Positions 52,172 through 60,871 of a stretch of 64,000 bases of DNA are shown here, one piece after another. The translations under genes were made by a program, and so were the position numbers. The stretch covers positions 496,001 through 560,000 of the forward strand of contig JAXMCK010000006.1 of NCBI GenBank assembly GCA_046349395.1, in the 5' to 3' direction. This DNA is from JAXMCK01 sp046349395. GTDB lineage: Bacteria > Pseudomonadota > Alphaproteobacteria > Geminicoccales > Geminicoccaceae. The notes beneath the pieces were generated by a model that did not search any database, had not been told where the DNA came from, and was given only the letters and a program-made list of their open reading frames with translations. Position 1 is the first letter of the stretch; each line of letters begins with the position of its first letter.

Positions 52172-53113
52172 ATGCCCAGCAACAGCCATTTCCTGACGCG
52201 CAAGCACATCCATTACGGCTGGGACAACAGCTACGAGCCGGCGCTGACGATCAAGCCCGGCGACACGGTCGAGTTCGAGACGGTCGACGCGTCGGGCGGC
52301 CAGTTGACCCAGCACTCCAACGTGGCGGACGTGGCCAATCTCGACTTCGCCAAGGTCAACCCGGCGACGGGTCCGGTGTGGATCGACGGGGCCAAGCCCG
52401 GCGACGCGCTGAAGATCACGATCCTCGCCATGAAGCCGTCGGGCTGGGGCTGGACCGCCAACATCCCGGGCTTCGGTCTGCTCGCCGACCGCTTCAAGGA
52501 CCCGGCGCTGCACATCTGGCACTATGATCCGAAGACTCTGGCGCCGGCCGAGTTCAAGCCCGGCGGCCGCGTGCCGCTGCAGCCCTTCCCGGGCGTCATC
52601 GGCTGTGCGCCTGCCGAGCCCGGCCATCACAGCGTGGTCCCGCCGCGCCGGGTCGGCGGCAACATGGACACGCGCGACATCGTCGTCGGCTCGGAGCTGT
52701 ATCTGCCCGTCGAGGTGCCGGGAGCGATGTTCTCGCTCGGCGACACCCATGCCGGGCAGGGCGACGGCGAGGTCTGCGGCACGGCGATCGAGAGCCCGAT
52801 GGACGTCACCGTCCGGCTCGAGGTGGTGAAGGGTGCGGCCCCGCGCTTTCCGCGGATCGTCAATCCCGGCCCGCGCTCGCGGCACATGGACGGCAAGGGA
52901 TACGACGTGACGACGGGCGTCGGCCCGGACCTGATGACGGGTGCCAAGGAAGCGCTCTCGCAGATGGTCGACTTCATCGCCGAGCAGCACAAGATGACCC
53001 CGGTCGAGGCCTACATGCTCTGCTCGGCCTGCGCCGACCTCAAGATCAGCGAGATCGTCGACCAGCCGAACTGGATCGTGTCCTGCTGCTTCCCGCGGAT
53101 CGTGTTCGCGTGA
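52172..53113 (+). CDS. acetamidase/formamidase family protein
   Basis: 313 aa FmdA/AmdA-type amidohydrolase. Family segments: THAGQGDGEVCGTAIESPMDVTVRLEVV, GGNMDTRDIVVGSELYLPVEVPGAMFSLGD, GVIGCAPAEPG and AYMLCSACADLKISEIVDQPNWIVSC. It hydrolyses formamide or acetamide to acid and ammonia. The start follows GAAGGAG; an earlier ATG at 52121 is less likely. It is 103 bases downstream of the efflux operon, probably with its own promoter. Confidence 0.9.
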   Translation: MPSNSHFLTRKHIHYGWDNSYEPALTIKPGDTVEFETVDASGGQLTQHSNVADVANLDFAKVNPATGPVWIDGAKPGDALKITILAMKPSGWGWTANIPGFGLLADRFKDPALHIWHYDPKTLAPAEFKPGGRVPLQPFPGVIGCAPAEPGHHSVVPPRRVGGNMDTRDIVVGSELYLPVEVPGAMFSLGDTHAGQGDGEVCGTAIESPMDVTVRLEVVKGAAPRFPRIVNPGPRSRHMDGKGYDVTTGVGPDLMTGAKEALSQMVDFIAEQHKMTPVEAYMLCSACADLKISEIVDQPNWIVSCCFPRIVFA

Positions 53114-53123
53114 ACAAGGAAGT

Positions 53124-55037
53124 TTAGGTCAGACTTCCCAGCACGATCGCGATCTCGCGCAGGAACACGCGGCCGAAACGCTCGGCGGGGTCGAGGGTGT
53201 ACTCCTCGATCAGCCCGCCGCGGCGGACGAGGACGTGGTCGCCGGTGAGCTTGATCATGGTGCCGCCTTCGAGGAGATCACGGGCCAGGGTCTCCTCGAC
53301 GGGAGTGGGCTTGTCGAGCACCGCAATATTGTGCCCGACATGGATCATGCCCTCGTCCTCCAGCGTCGCCTCGTCGTAGGCGACGATCAGGAGGTCGATC
53401 TTCGGGCTGCGCAGCAGGCTGCGGACATTGGCGTTGTAGTGCTTGCTGAGCGGCCGCTCCGCCCGGTTCATGAACACGCCGCGCGGGCAGACGGCACCGA
53501 CGTTCCAGGTCGGGAAGCGGGAGAGGACGAGGTCGACGATCTCCTTGATCGATTCGGGCTCGATCCTGTTGAAGACGAAGATCGGGATCCGTGCCGCCGC
53601 CGGGGTCGGAAAGTGCGTCTTGATGATCGCCCCCGGCACGTCGACCCCTTCGCCGACCGCCGGGTTCACGTGCATGTACACACCCGGGGCGGCGTTGAAC
53701 TCGATGATGCCGAAGCCGCCTTCCTTCCAGGAGCGGGCGAGGCTCTCGGCCATGACGTCGATGCCGAGGCAGGTGAGGCGGAAGTAGCTCGCGATCTCCT
53801 GCGCCAGGACCATGTTGTCGACATGGACCTCGGAGGTGACGTCGATGCTGACGCCGCCCGCGGACAGATTGGCGACCTTGCGCAGCCAGACGATCCGGCC
53901 CTTCTCGGGCACGGAATCCCGGGTCAGGTCCTGCTGCTTCAGGAGTGCATCCATCGCCTCGTCGACGATGATCTTGCCGAGCGGCGAGGCCGGGTTGTCC
54001 GCACGGGCGGGCCGCGCGTTCTCGATCTCGATGAGCTCGGTGACCGTGCGGCGGCCGTCGCCCTCGATCCAGGCGGGGCGGCGCTCCAGGGCCGCGACGA
54101 AGCGGCCATTGACGCAGAGAAGGCGGAAATCGGTACCCGGCAGGCTCGTCTCGACGATGATCGAGGAGCCGTCGCCGCTGCCCGCACGCGCGAAGGCGGC
54201 GCGAAGCTCCTCCGGCCCCGGCACGGCGGCGGTGACGCCGATGCCCTTATGGCCGGCCAGCGGCTTCACGGCGACCGGGTAGCCGATCTCCTCGGCGGCG
54301 GCGATCGCCTCCTCCTCCGTGGTCACAACGTCGCCGTGCGGTGCAGGAAAGCCGAGGCGGGTGAGAAACGCCTTGCAGTCGTCCTTGCGGGTGGTGAAGT
54401 CGGAGTCGAGCTGGCTGTCGGTCGAGAAGGTGGTGGAGACGCCGCGGACCTGCTTGCGGCCGTAGCCGTATTGCATCAGGCCTTCGTCGCGCAGGTAGAG
54501 GGTCGGCACACCCTGTCGGTGGGCCGCCTGCAGCAGCGCGTAGGTGGTGGGACCGCCGAAGGCCGAGCGGTTGAAGATGTGCTGGATGCGGGCCATCCGG
54601 GCCGGATAGTCGAAGATCTCGCCCTGCCCGATCGCCTCCAGCCAGTCCCAGACGAAGAACACGATCCGCTTCGACGTCAGGCGGTGGATCGATTCGACAG
54701 CGATCCGGTAGAACTTCTCGCTTCGCACGACCGAGAACCGGTCGAGGCCGAGGCCCATGTCGAGCCGGCTCGCCTCGGCGACGATCCGGGCGAACATCCA
54801 GGCATAGCCCGGGAACACCATGCCCGTGAGATGCGGGTAGACCTTGGTGATCTCGGCCAGCAGGCGATCCTGCGGCAGGGGCTCGGGCCGGCGTGTCAGT
54901 GAGAAGTCGAACACGGTGGCCGAGCGCGACAGATAGGGGTTCGGCCCCTCGTAGAAGTGGAAGTTGAAGAGATCGAAGGCATCCGTCGGCCGGGCGTTCA
55001 GCCGGACGATCTCGGCTTCTTCCGCACTCTCGTTCAT
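53124..55037 (-). CDS. cyanophycin-synthetase-like ATP-grasp protein without a functional Mur-ligase domain
   Basis: 637 aa. Residues 60-213 resemble the CphA N-terminal region (LRDEGLMQYGYGRKQVRGVSTTFS). Residues 215-475 form a CphA-type ATP-grasp (VAVKPLAGHKGIGV, IEGDGRRTVTELIEIEN, LRKVANLSAGGVSIDVTSEVH, GIIEFNAAPGVYMHV), so carboxylate-amine ligation is expected. Residues 485-637 echo the middle of the CphA Mur-ligase half (PRGVFMNRAERPLSKHYNANVRSLL), but the GTNGKTT-type P-loop and the terminal subdomain are missing. True CphA is about 870 aa. Start at MNESAEE is favoured by GGAG about ten bases upstream. It follows the double cyanophycinase by 25 bases. Confidence 0.85.
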   Translation of the reverse strand: MNESAEEAEIVRLNARPTDAFDLFNFHFYEGPNPYLSRSATVFDFSLTRRPEPLPQDRLLAEITKVYPHLTGMVFPGYAWMFARIVAEASRLDMGLGLDRFSVVRSEKFYRIAVESIHRLTSKRIVFFVWDWLEAIGQGEIFDYPARMARIQHIFNRSAFGGPTTYALLQAAHRQGVPTLYLRDEGLMQYGYGRKQVRGVSTTFSTDSQLDSDFTTRKDDCKAFLTRLGFPAPHGDVVTTEEEAIAAAEEIGYPVAVKPLAGHKGIGVTAAVPGPEELRAAFARAGSGDGSSIIVETSLPGTDFRLLCVNGRFVAALERRPAWIEGDGRRTVTELIEIENARPARADNPASPLGKIIVDEAMDALLKQQDLTRDSVPEKGRIVWLRKVANLSAGGVSIDVTSEVHVDNMVLAQEIASYFRLTCLGIDVMAESLARSWKEGGFGIIEFNAAPGVYMHVNPAVGEGVDVPGAIIKTHFPTPAAARIPIFVFNRIEPESIKEIVDLVLSRFPTWNVGAVCPRGVFMNRAERPLSKHYNANVRSLLRSPKIDLLIVAYDEATLEDEGMIHVGHNIAVLDKPTPVEETLARDLLEGGTMIKLTGDHVLVRRGGLIEEYTLDPAERFGRVFLREIAIVLGSLT

Positions 55038-55062
55038 GCCGTCTCTCCGGCCCAGGGGTGCC

Positions 55063-57228
55063 TCAGGCATCGTGGCGACTCGTCTCGATGTGGAGGCGGG
55101 CGGAGCGGTCGGCGAGGTCGGCGACGGAGAAGCGGATCCGGCCACCCGGCACGATCGGCGGCAGGCCCTTGCGGGCCTCCTCGCGCAGGCCTTTCAGAAG
55201 CTGCTCGATGGTGAGACGGGTCGGGCGGCCGTCATGTGCATCGGACACCTTGTGGCCGGTGTCGATCCGCTCACCCGGAGCCACCAGACGCAGCCGGACG
55301 TCGCGCAGGGTCACGACATCGTCCTCGACATGCAGGCAAGAGGGTTCGACCTCGATGAGGACGACACCCTGGCGGCCGACGACGCGCATGCTGCGGTCGG
55401 GCTCGACGACGAGGCCGGTATCCTCGCAGAGGCCGAAGCCGCAGGGAACGGCCTCCTCGGCACAGGCGACGATGAGCCGGCCGAGGCGGCGCGAGGCCAC
55501 GATGTTCTGGTCCAGGATCCCGGCGTCGAAGAATCCGAGGCCCGGCATGACGAGCAGGCCGGGGTGGGAATCGTCGGGGGCGACGCCGTGATAGAACGCC
55601 TCGACGCTGCTGCCACCGGCGATCATCAGCGGCGACAGGGCGGCGGCCCCGCCGGCCATGGCGACGATGGTGGCGCCGCGCTTGCGGGCATCGACGATGG
55701 CCCGGAAGGCTGCCGTCTCCTCGCCGCGGAAGAGAAGCTCGTCGACGAGGCGGCGCTGGTTGCCGCCGGTGATGAGGAACGAGTCGATGCCGGCCATGCG
55801 CTCGACCAGCGCCCGGCGGCCTTCCTCCGAATGAAGCGCCCGGCCCGAAGCGCCAAGGTCGACGGCACGGACGCCGTGGCGCTCCAGCAGCTTCACCGTC
55901 TCGGCGCCGACCGCGCGCGGCTCGGACGAGGCGGTCGCCAGGACTCCGATCGGCTGGGCGAGGTTCCGCAACTCGTCGAACAGCTCGCTGGAGCTGGACG
56001 AGAGCGGGCTGCCGATGAGCACGAGCCGGCCGAGGCGCTCGCCCGGGGCGGTGTCGAGCATCGCCGGCAAGGCGCGGTGGCGGTAGTAGTCGACGGCCGA
56101 GGCGGTCTTCAGCTCGAACCGGGCGGTGAAGTCGAGGGCGGTCATCCGGCTGCGCGGGCCGGTGGTGTCGAGCAGCACCTTGGAGCGGAGGTTGCGCGTG
56201 ACCTGGAACGCGATCTCGGTTCCGCTGGCATGGTCGAAGGCGAAGGCCTGCTCGGTGCGGTAGGTGCTGGTGTCGGCCTCGACGAGCCGGGCCATCAGCT
56301 CCGTCACCGTGTAGGCGCCGAAGGCCGGCAGGCCGACGCGCGAGGGTGCGCGGTAGTAGCGCTCGCTGCGCTTGACGGCCCGCTTGCCAGGCCCGGGCGT
56401 CACCGTCCGGGTGAGGAGGTCGACGCTGTCGCCGTCGTCGAGATAGCTGATCCGCACCTCGTCGAGGACCCGGCCGGGCGGCTTGCGCAGGAGCTTCGAG
56501 ACGTCGACGAGCAGCATGCCGGTCTCGCCGACGACCTCGATCCGGCTTCCCTCGACCAGCATGCCGGTGTTCTCGTCGATGCCGAATCCGAGGCTGGTCC
56601 TGGTCGCGAGGAGGGCGGCGACGAGCCGGCCCAGGCGTCCGCGCTGCAGGAAGTGCTGGTCGACGAGACCGAAGGGGAAGAAGCCAAGTCCCTTGCCCAG
56701 TGTCAGGAGATCGTCGTGCGGCGGTGGGACCGGCGGATGGATCAGGGCCTCCATCGAGTGGCCGCCCATGATCATGGGGTCGCTCATCATGGCGGCCCCG
56801 GCACTGCTGCCGGCGACGAGGCCGCCTGCCAGCCAGCAGCGCCGGATCGCTTCCAGCACGGGCGTCGGTGCCCCGTTCTGGACCATAGCCGCCACGATGT
56901 GCGCCTGGTCGCCGCCCGTGAAGTAGACGCTGCCGAGGCGCTCGATGGTTTGTACGTGGCGCGGGGCGAAGGCCGTCGTGCGGGCGTTGGTGTGGTGGAT
57001 CGGCACGACCTCGCACTCGAAGCCGTGCTTATGGAAGGAGTGACGCGTTTCCTCGCCCACGTCCCTGGGCTCGGTGGACGCGGTCGGCAGGATCGCGATC
57101 CTTCCCTGCGCGCGGGCGTGCAAGGCCGCGAACAGGGCCGTGTTGTCCTCCTCGAACCGGCCGCCGATGATCGCCAGCTTGGCACCGTCGGGCAGGGGCC
57201 GGACCGGCGCCTTCTTTACCTTGACCAT
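55063..57228 (-). CDS. tandem cyanophycinase-like (peptidase S51) fusion protein
   Basis: 721 aa, about twice the usual CphB. Domain 1 (about 15-275) has FTGGDQ (103-108), the nucleophile loop GSSAGA (S142 is the likely catalytic Ser) and DQHFLQRGRLGRL. Domain 2 (about 400-660) keeps ITGGNQ (486-491) and DQNIVASRRLGRL, but its nucleophile loop reads VAMAGGA (522-528) with no serine, so it cannot be a serine peptidase. No export signal is visible. The start at MVKVKKAPV has GGAG close upstream; one 31 codons earlier is less likely. Operon with the CphA-like gene. Confidence 0.87.
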   Translation of the reverse strand: MVKVKKAPVRPLPDGAKLAIIGGRFEEDNTALFAALHARAQGRIAILPTASTEPRDVGEETRHSFHKHGFECEVVPIHHTNARTTAFAPRHVQTIERLGSVYFTGGDQAHIVAAMVQNGAPTPVLEAIRRCWLAGGLVAGSSAGAAMMSDPMIMGGHSMEALIHPPVPPPHDDLLTLGKGLGFFPFGLVDQHFLQRGRLGRLVAALLATRTSLGFGIDENTGMLVEGSRIEVVGETGMLLVDVSKLLRKPPGRVLDEVRISYLDDGDSVDLLTRTVTPGPGKRAVKRSERYYRAPSRVGLPAFGAYTVTELMARLVEADTSTYRTEQAFAFDHASGTEIAFQVTRNLRSKVLLDTTGPRSRMTALDFTARFELKTASAVDYYRHRALPAMLDTAPGERLGRLVLIGSPLSSSSSELFDELRNLAQPIGVLATASSEPRAVGAETVKLLERHGVRAVDLGASGRALHSEEGRRALVERMAGIDSFLITGGNQRRLVDELLFRGEETAAFRAIVDARKRGATIVAMAGGAAALSPLMIAGGSSVEAFYHGVAPDDSHPGLLVMPGLGFFDAGILDQNIVASRRLGRLIVACAEEAVPCGFGLCEDTGLVVEPDRSMRVVGRQGVVLIEVEPSCLHVEDDVVTLRDVRLRLVAPGERIDTGHKVSDAHDGRPTRLTIEQLLKGLREEARKGLPPIVPGGRIRFSVADLADRSARLHIETSRHDA

Positions 57229-57542
57229 CTCGCTCCAGCTCGAACGCAGCCCGGACAACAGCCGTCCGAGTCCGGCGGCCGTAGGGCTCGCGGTCAGGGA
57301 CGGCATCCGCGCAGTCGACAACGTCGATGGGGGCCGAATGACGGCATCGGCCTACGCAGCATCGCTCGGTGCGGCGACGGCCATCGCGTCCGTCTCTCGA
57401 CTCGATAAGGTTGTGGTTGCCGCTGTGTAGCCGCGCGGGTGAACGCTGAACAGCGGCCGTAGCGCGACATGGAGCCGTCGGCGGTTGCGGCATCCCGCCC
57501 GCGATGCTCTGCTCGGATCGTGTGTGGCGCTGGAGACGTGGC
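57229..57542. other. divergent intergenic region, cphB-like / PPOX gene
   Basis: 314 bases between two divergent starts. I see no gene, strong palindrome or confident -35/-10 pair, though promoters for both flanking genes must lie here. Confidence 0.4.
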
Positions 57543-58160
57543 ATGGACGGGCGATCTGGCAGCATCGATTCGGAATGGCGGGCCGGCTATGGGACCGTGG
57601 GCCCGCTCGCGGCCCGCAAGGTCCTGGATCGCCTCGACGTGCACTGCCGGCGGTTCATCGAGCTGTCGCCCTTCCTGGTGCTCGGCACCAGCGACGCCGA
57701 AGGCCGCCAGGATGTCTCGCCCCGTGGCGACCCGCCGGGGTTCGTCCGCATCCTCGACGATCGCCACCTGCTGCTGCCCGATCGCCCGGGCAACAATCGC
57801 CTGGACTCGTTGGGCAATATCGCTGCGCGCCCCGACGTGGCACTGCTGTTCTTCGTGCCCGGGGTGGACGAGACACTGCGGGTGAACGGAAAGGCCGAGA
57901 TCACGACCGATGCGGCGCTGCTCGCCCCATGCGCCGTCGACGGGCGGCCGCCGAGATCGGGCCTGCTGATCAGGGTCGAGGAAGCGTTCCTGCACTGCGG
58001 CAAGGCGCTGATCCGCTCCGGCTTGTGGGATCCGGAGCGGAAGGTCGCGCGTAAGAGCTTGCCGAGTCTGGGTCGCATGATCGCCGACCAGATCGCCGGC
58101 GTCGACGCGCAGGCCGTCGATACGGCGGTCGCGGACGAATATCGCAACGAGCTCTATTGA
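57543..58160 (+). CDS. pyridoxamine-5'-phosphate-oxidase-fold flavoprotein (MSMEG_1061-like)
   Basis: 205 aa split-barrel FMN protein: FIELSPFLVLGTSDAEGRQDVSPRGDPPGFVRILDDRHLLLPDRPGNNRLDSLGNIAARPDVALLFFVPG is characteristic of the MSMEG_1061-type subfamily, whose substrates are unknown. No thiamine-, heme- or B6-specific motif is seen. It ends 29 bases before the substrate-binding gene of the polyamine-type operon and may be co-transcribed with it. Confidence 0.83.
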   Translation: MDGRSGSIDSEWRAGYGTVGPLAARKVLDRLDVHCRRFIELSPFLVLGTSDAEGRQDVSPRGDPPGFVRILDDRHLLLPDRPGNNRLDSLGNIAARPDVALLFFVPGVDETLRVNGKAEITTDAALLAPCAVDGRPPRSGLLIRVEEAFLHCGKALIRSGLWDPERKVARKSLPSLGRMIADQIAGVDAQAVDTAVADEYRNELY

Positions 58161-58189
58161 CCAGACGAACAATCCGAGGGGGATGCAGC

Positions 58190-59248
58190 ATGAAACGACG
58201 AAGCGCCAACGCCCTGGCCCTTGCCGTGGCCGCCACGATCGCCGCAGCGACGGGACGGGCCATCGCCGCGGAGGAGCTGAACGCGCTCGTCTGGTGCGAC
58301 CATACCGATCCGGCCCTGCTGCAACCTTTCGAGCAGCAGTACGGCGTCAAGGTGAACGTGAAGGACTATGAAGGCACAGGCACGGCTCTCTCGCTCCTGG
58401 AGCAGAGCCGGCCCGGCGACTGGGACGTGTTCGTCGTCGATTCGGTGGACGTGCCGCGCGTGGTCGAGGCCGGCACCTTGGCCCCGCTGAACGAGGCCGA
58501 CTTTCCCTGGGCCGACATCTTCCCCGAGCTGAAGCAGCCCGACCTGCACTTCAAGGACGGCAAGATGTACGCCGTGCCGGAGAAGTTCGGCTACAACACG
58601 GTCGCCTACAACAAGGACAAGGTGTCGGCCGACGACATGCGCAAGGCCGACATCCTCTGGGATCCGAAGTACAAGGGCCGGGTCGCCATCTACGACTACT
58701 ATATCCCGCTGATGGCGATGACGGCGATCGGGCTCGGCATGAAGCCGTCGGACATCTCCGAGGCGACCCTGCCCAAGATCAAGGACGCGCTGTTCAGGAT
58801 GAAGGAGAACGCGGCCCTCGTCGGCGACGTCGTCACCTCGCAGACCGCACTCGCCACCGGCAGCGTCGACATCATCGCCGGCGGCGGTGAGTATGTGACG
58901 GCCGGGCTGCACAAGGAGAACCCGTCACTTGACTGGGTCCTGCCTGACGCCGGCGGTGTCCGCTGGCAGCAGGCGATCGGCGTGTTCGCCGCAAGCCAGA
59001 AGAAGGATCTGGCGACGAAGTTCGTGCAGTACATCCTGAGCCCCGAGGGCCAGGCACGGCTCGCGACCTCGTCCTGCTACTGGGCGATGCCCGCCAACAG
59101 CAAGGCGACGCTCACCGACGAGCAGAAGCAGGTGCTGCGCTGGGACGAGCAGCCGGCCTTCATCGCCCGGTCCTACCCCTACTTCATCCCCGACGCCGAT
59201 CTCGACGCCAAGATGCTGGATGTCTGGACGGAGGTGCTCCAGCACTGA
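58190..59248 (+). CDS. polyamine-type ABC substrate-binding protein
   Basis: 352 aa PotD-like. A Sec-type signal (ANALALAVAATIAAATGRAIAA) precedes EELNALVWCDHTDPALLQPFEQQYGVKV; later segments are VPEKFGYNTVAYNKDKV and YVTAGLHKENPSLDWVLPDAGGVRWQQAIGV. GGGGGA precedes the ATG at 58190. First gene of a second polyamine-type importer whose permeases and ATPase follow in the same order used by potD-potB-potC-potA-type operons. Confidence 0.88.
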   Translation: MKRRSANALALAVAATIAAATGRAIAAEELNALVWCDHTDPALLQPFEQQYGVKVNVKDYEGTGTALSLLEQSRPGDWDVFVVDSVDVPRVVEAGTLAPLNEADFPWADIFPELKQPDLHFKDGKMYAVPEKFGYNTVAYNKDKVSADDMRKADILWDPKYKGRVAIYDYYIPLMAMTAIGLGMKPSDISEATLPKIKDALFRMKENAALVGDVVTSQTALATGSVDIIAGGGEYVTAGLHKENPSLDWVLPDAGGVRWQQAIGVFAASQKKDLATKFVQYILSPEGQARLATSSCYWAMPANSKATLTDEQKQVLRWDEQPAFIARSYPYFIPDADLDAKMLDVWTEVLQH

Positions 59249-59255
59249 GCCGGCC

Positions 59256-60110
59256 TTGACGACGGCTTCCGAGCGGACCGGTCGCGGGCTGGCGTTGGTC
59301 GCCCCGGCCCTGCTCTGGACGGCGGCGTTCTTCCTCGTGCCGATGGCGACCATGCTGCTGGTCAGCACGTGGCAGCGGGTTGGCACGCGGCTCGTCACCG
59401 AGCCCAGCCTCGTCAACTACGCGAAGCTGTGGAACGAGCCGGCGCTGCGACAGGCACTCGTCAACTCGCTCGAGACGAGCCTCGTGGTGACGCTCGTGTC
59501 GGTCCTGCTGGCCTACCCGCTGGCCTACATTCTGGCCTTCTCCGTGCCGCCAAGGTGGCGCCGGCTGGCCCTGCTGCTGGCGATCCTCCCCTTCTGGACG
59601 AGCTATGTCGTGCGCTCCTACGCTTGGCTGCTCGTCCTCTCGCCGGGCGGCCTCGCCGGGCAGGTGCTGGAGGCGGTCGGCCTCGCCAGGGACTCCGTGG
59701 CACTCGTCAACAACCGCACCGGGACGGTCATCGGCTTCGTTCACTTCTTCACGATGCTGCTGACGCTGACGATCTTCGCCAGCCTCGTCCGCATCCCGAC
59801 CGGCCTGCAGCGGGCGGCGGCCAATCTCGGGGCCTCACCGGCGCAGACCTTCTTCTGGGTCACGCTGCCTTTGTCGGTGCCGGGGATCGTCACCGGCGCC
59901 TTCCTCACCTTCGTGCTGACGATCGGCGACTACATCACCCCGCAGATTCTGGGCGGCGGCAAGGATCTGGTGCTGCCGCAGGTGATCATGCTGCAGCTGT
60001 CGCGGCGTGCCGACCTGCCGATGGCCTCAGCCCTCTCGCTCGTCCTGATGCTGGCGGTGACGCTGGCCTTCCTCGCCACCGCCCGCTGGCTCCGGCTGGA
60101 GCGTGTGTGA
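59256..60110 (+). CDS. polyamine-type ABC permease, PotB-like
   Basis: 284 aa with about six helices; coupling loop ANLGASPAQTFFWVTLPLSVPGI and PotB segment YITPQILGGGKDLVLPQVI. The TTG at 59256 gives MTTASERTGRGLALVAPALLW and avoids overlap. An ATG at 59220 would overlap the binding-protein gene by 29 bases and code an unrelated N-terminus. The stop overlaps the next ATG by one base (TGATG). Confidence 0.85.
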   Translation: MTTASERTGRGLALVAPALLWTAAFFLVPMATMLLVSTWQRVGTRLVTEPSLVNYAKLWNEPALRQALVNSLETSLVVTLVSVLLAYPLAYILAFSVPPRWRRLALLLAILPFWTSYVVRSYAWLLVLSPGGLAGQVLEAVGLARDSVALVNNRTGTVIGFVHFFTMLLTLTIFASLVRIPTGLQRAAANLGASPAQTFFWVTLPLSVPGIVTGAFLTFVLTIGDYITPQILGGGKDLVLPQVIMLQLSRRADLPMASALSLVLMLAVTLAFLATARWLRLERV

Positions 60111-60871
60111 TGGGTCGCTGGCTCTATCTGGGTGCCGCCTACCTCTTCATCTTCCTGCCGGTGGCCGTCCTCGTGCTCTTCTCGTTCCAGGGCGGAACGC
60201 TGCCGGTGCCGCCCTTCACCGGCCCGTCGCTGCAGTGGTACGCGAAGGTGATGGCCGACCCGTCGCTGACGGCGGCCCTGGGCCGCTCGCTCCTGGTCGG
60301 GATAGGCAGCTCGCTGGTGGCCACGGTCCTTGCCTTCCTCGCCGCCTGGGGCCTCGCCCGCCACCGGCTTCCCAGGTCCGCCCTGATGCGCTGGGTGATC
60401 GTGGCACCGCTGACGATTTCCTACCTCGTCATCGGCATGGGCCTGCTCGTCACCTTCACGCAGATGGGCCTGCCGAAGTCGCTCTGGGCGATCGGGATTG
60501 GTCACGTCGTCATCAACCTGCCGCTGGCCTTCACCGTCATCCAGAGCCAACTCGGCGCGTCGCAGGCGACGCTGGAGCAAGCCGCACGTGACCTCGGTGC
60601 CGGCGAGTTGCAGGTGGTCTTCTGGGTCACCCTGCCCGTGCTGTGGCCGGCCCTCTTCGCCGCCTTCTTCCTCAGCCTCACCTTGTCCTGGGACGAGTTC
60701 GTGATCGCCTTCCTGCTCGGCCAGTTCGACGCCACCCTGCCGGTCGAGATCTGGTCGATGCTGCGCACCGGTCTCAACCCGCTGACCAATGCCGCGGGCT
60801 CGCTCGTCTTCCTGGTCTCGATCATCTGCGTGGCGCTGGCCGAGATTGTGCTCCTGCGGCGGCGCGCATGA
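60110..60871 (+). CDS. polyamine-type ABC permease, PotC-like
   Basis: 253 aa, six predicted helices; FSFQGGTLPVPPFTGPSLQWYAKV near the start and coupling loop AARDLGAGELQVVFWVTLPVLWPAL. LTLSWDEFVIAFLLG is a typical PotC segment. Its last 4 bases overlap the ATPase start. Confidence 0.88.
   Translation: MGRWLYLGAAYLFIFLPVAVLVLFSFQGGTLPVPPFTGPSLQWYAKVMADPSLTAALGRSLLVGIGSSLVATVLAFLAAWGLARHRLPRSALMRWVIVAPLTISYLVIGMGLLVTFTQMGLPKSLWAIGIGHVVINLPLAFTVIQSQLGASQATLEQAARDLGAGELQVVFWVTLPVLWPALFAAFFLSLTLSWDEFVIAFLLGQFDATLPVEIWSMLRTGLNPLTNAAGSLVFLVSIICVALAEIVLLRRRA

Noticed and set aside
54964..57408. 814-residue plus-strand open frame opposite the double cyanophycinase
   Set aside because: Antisense shadow with repetitive Ala/Gly/Asp composition; the minus-strand protein has clear S51 motifs.
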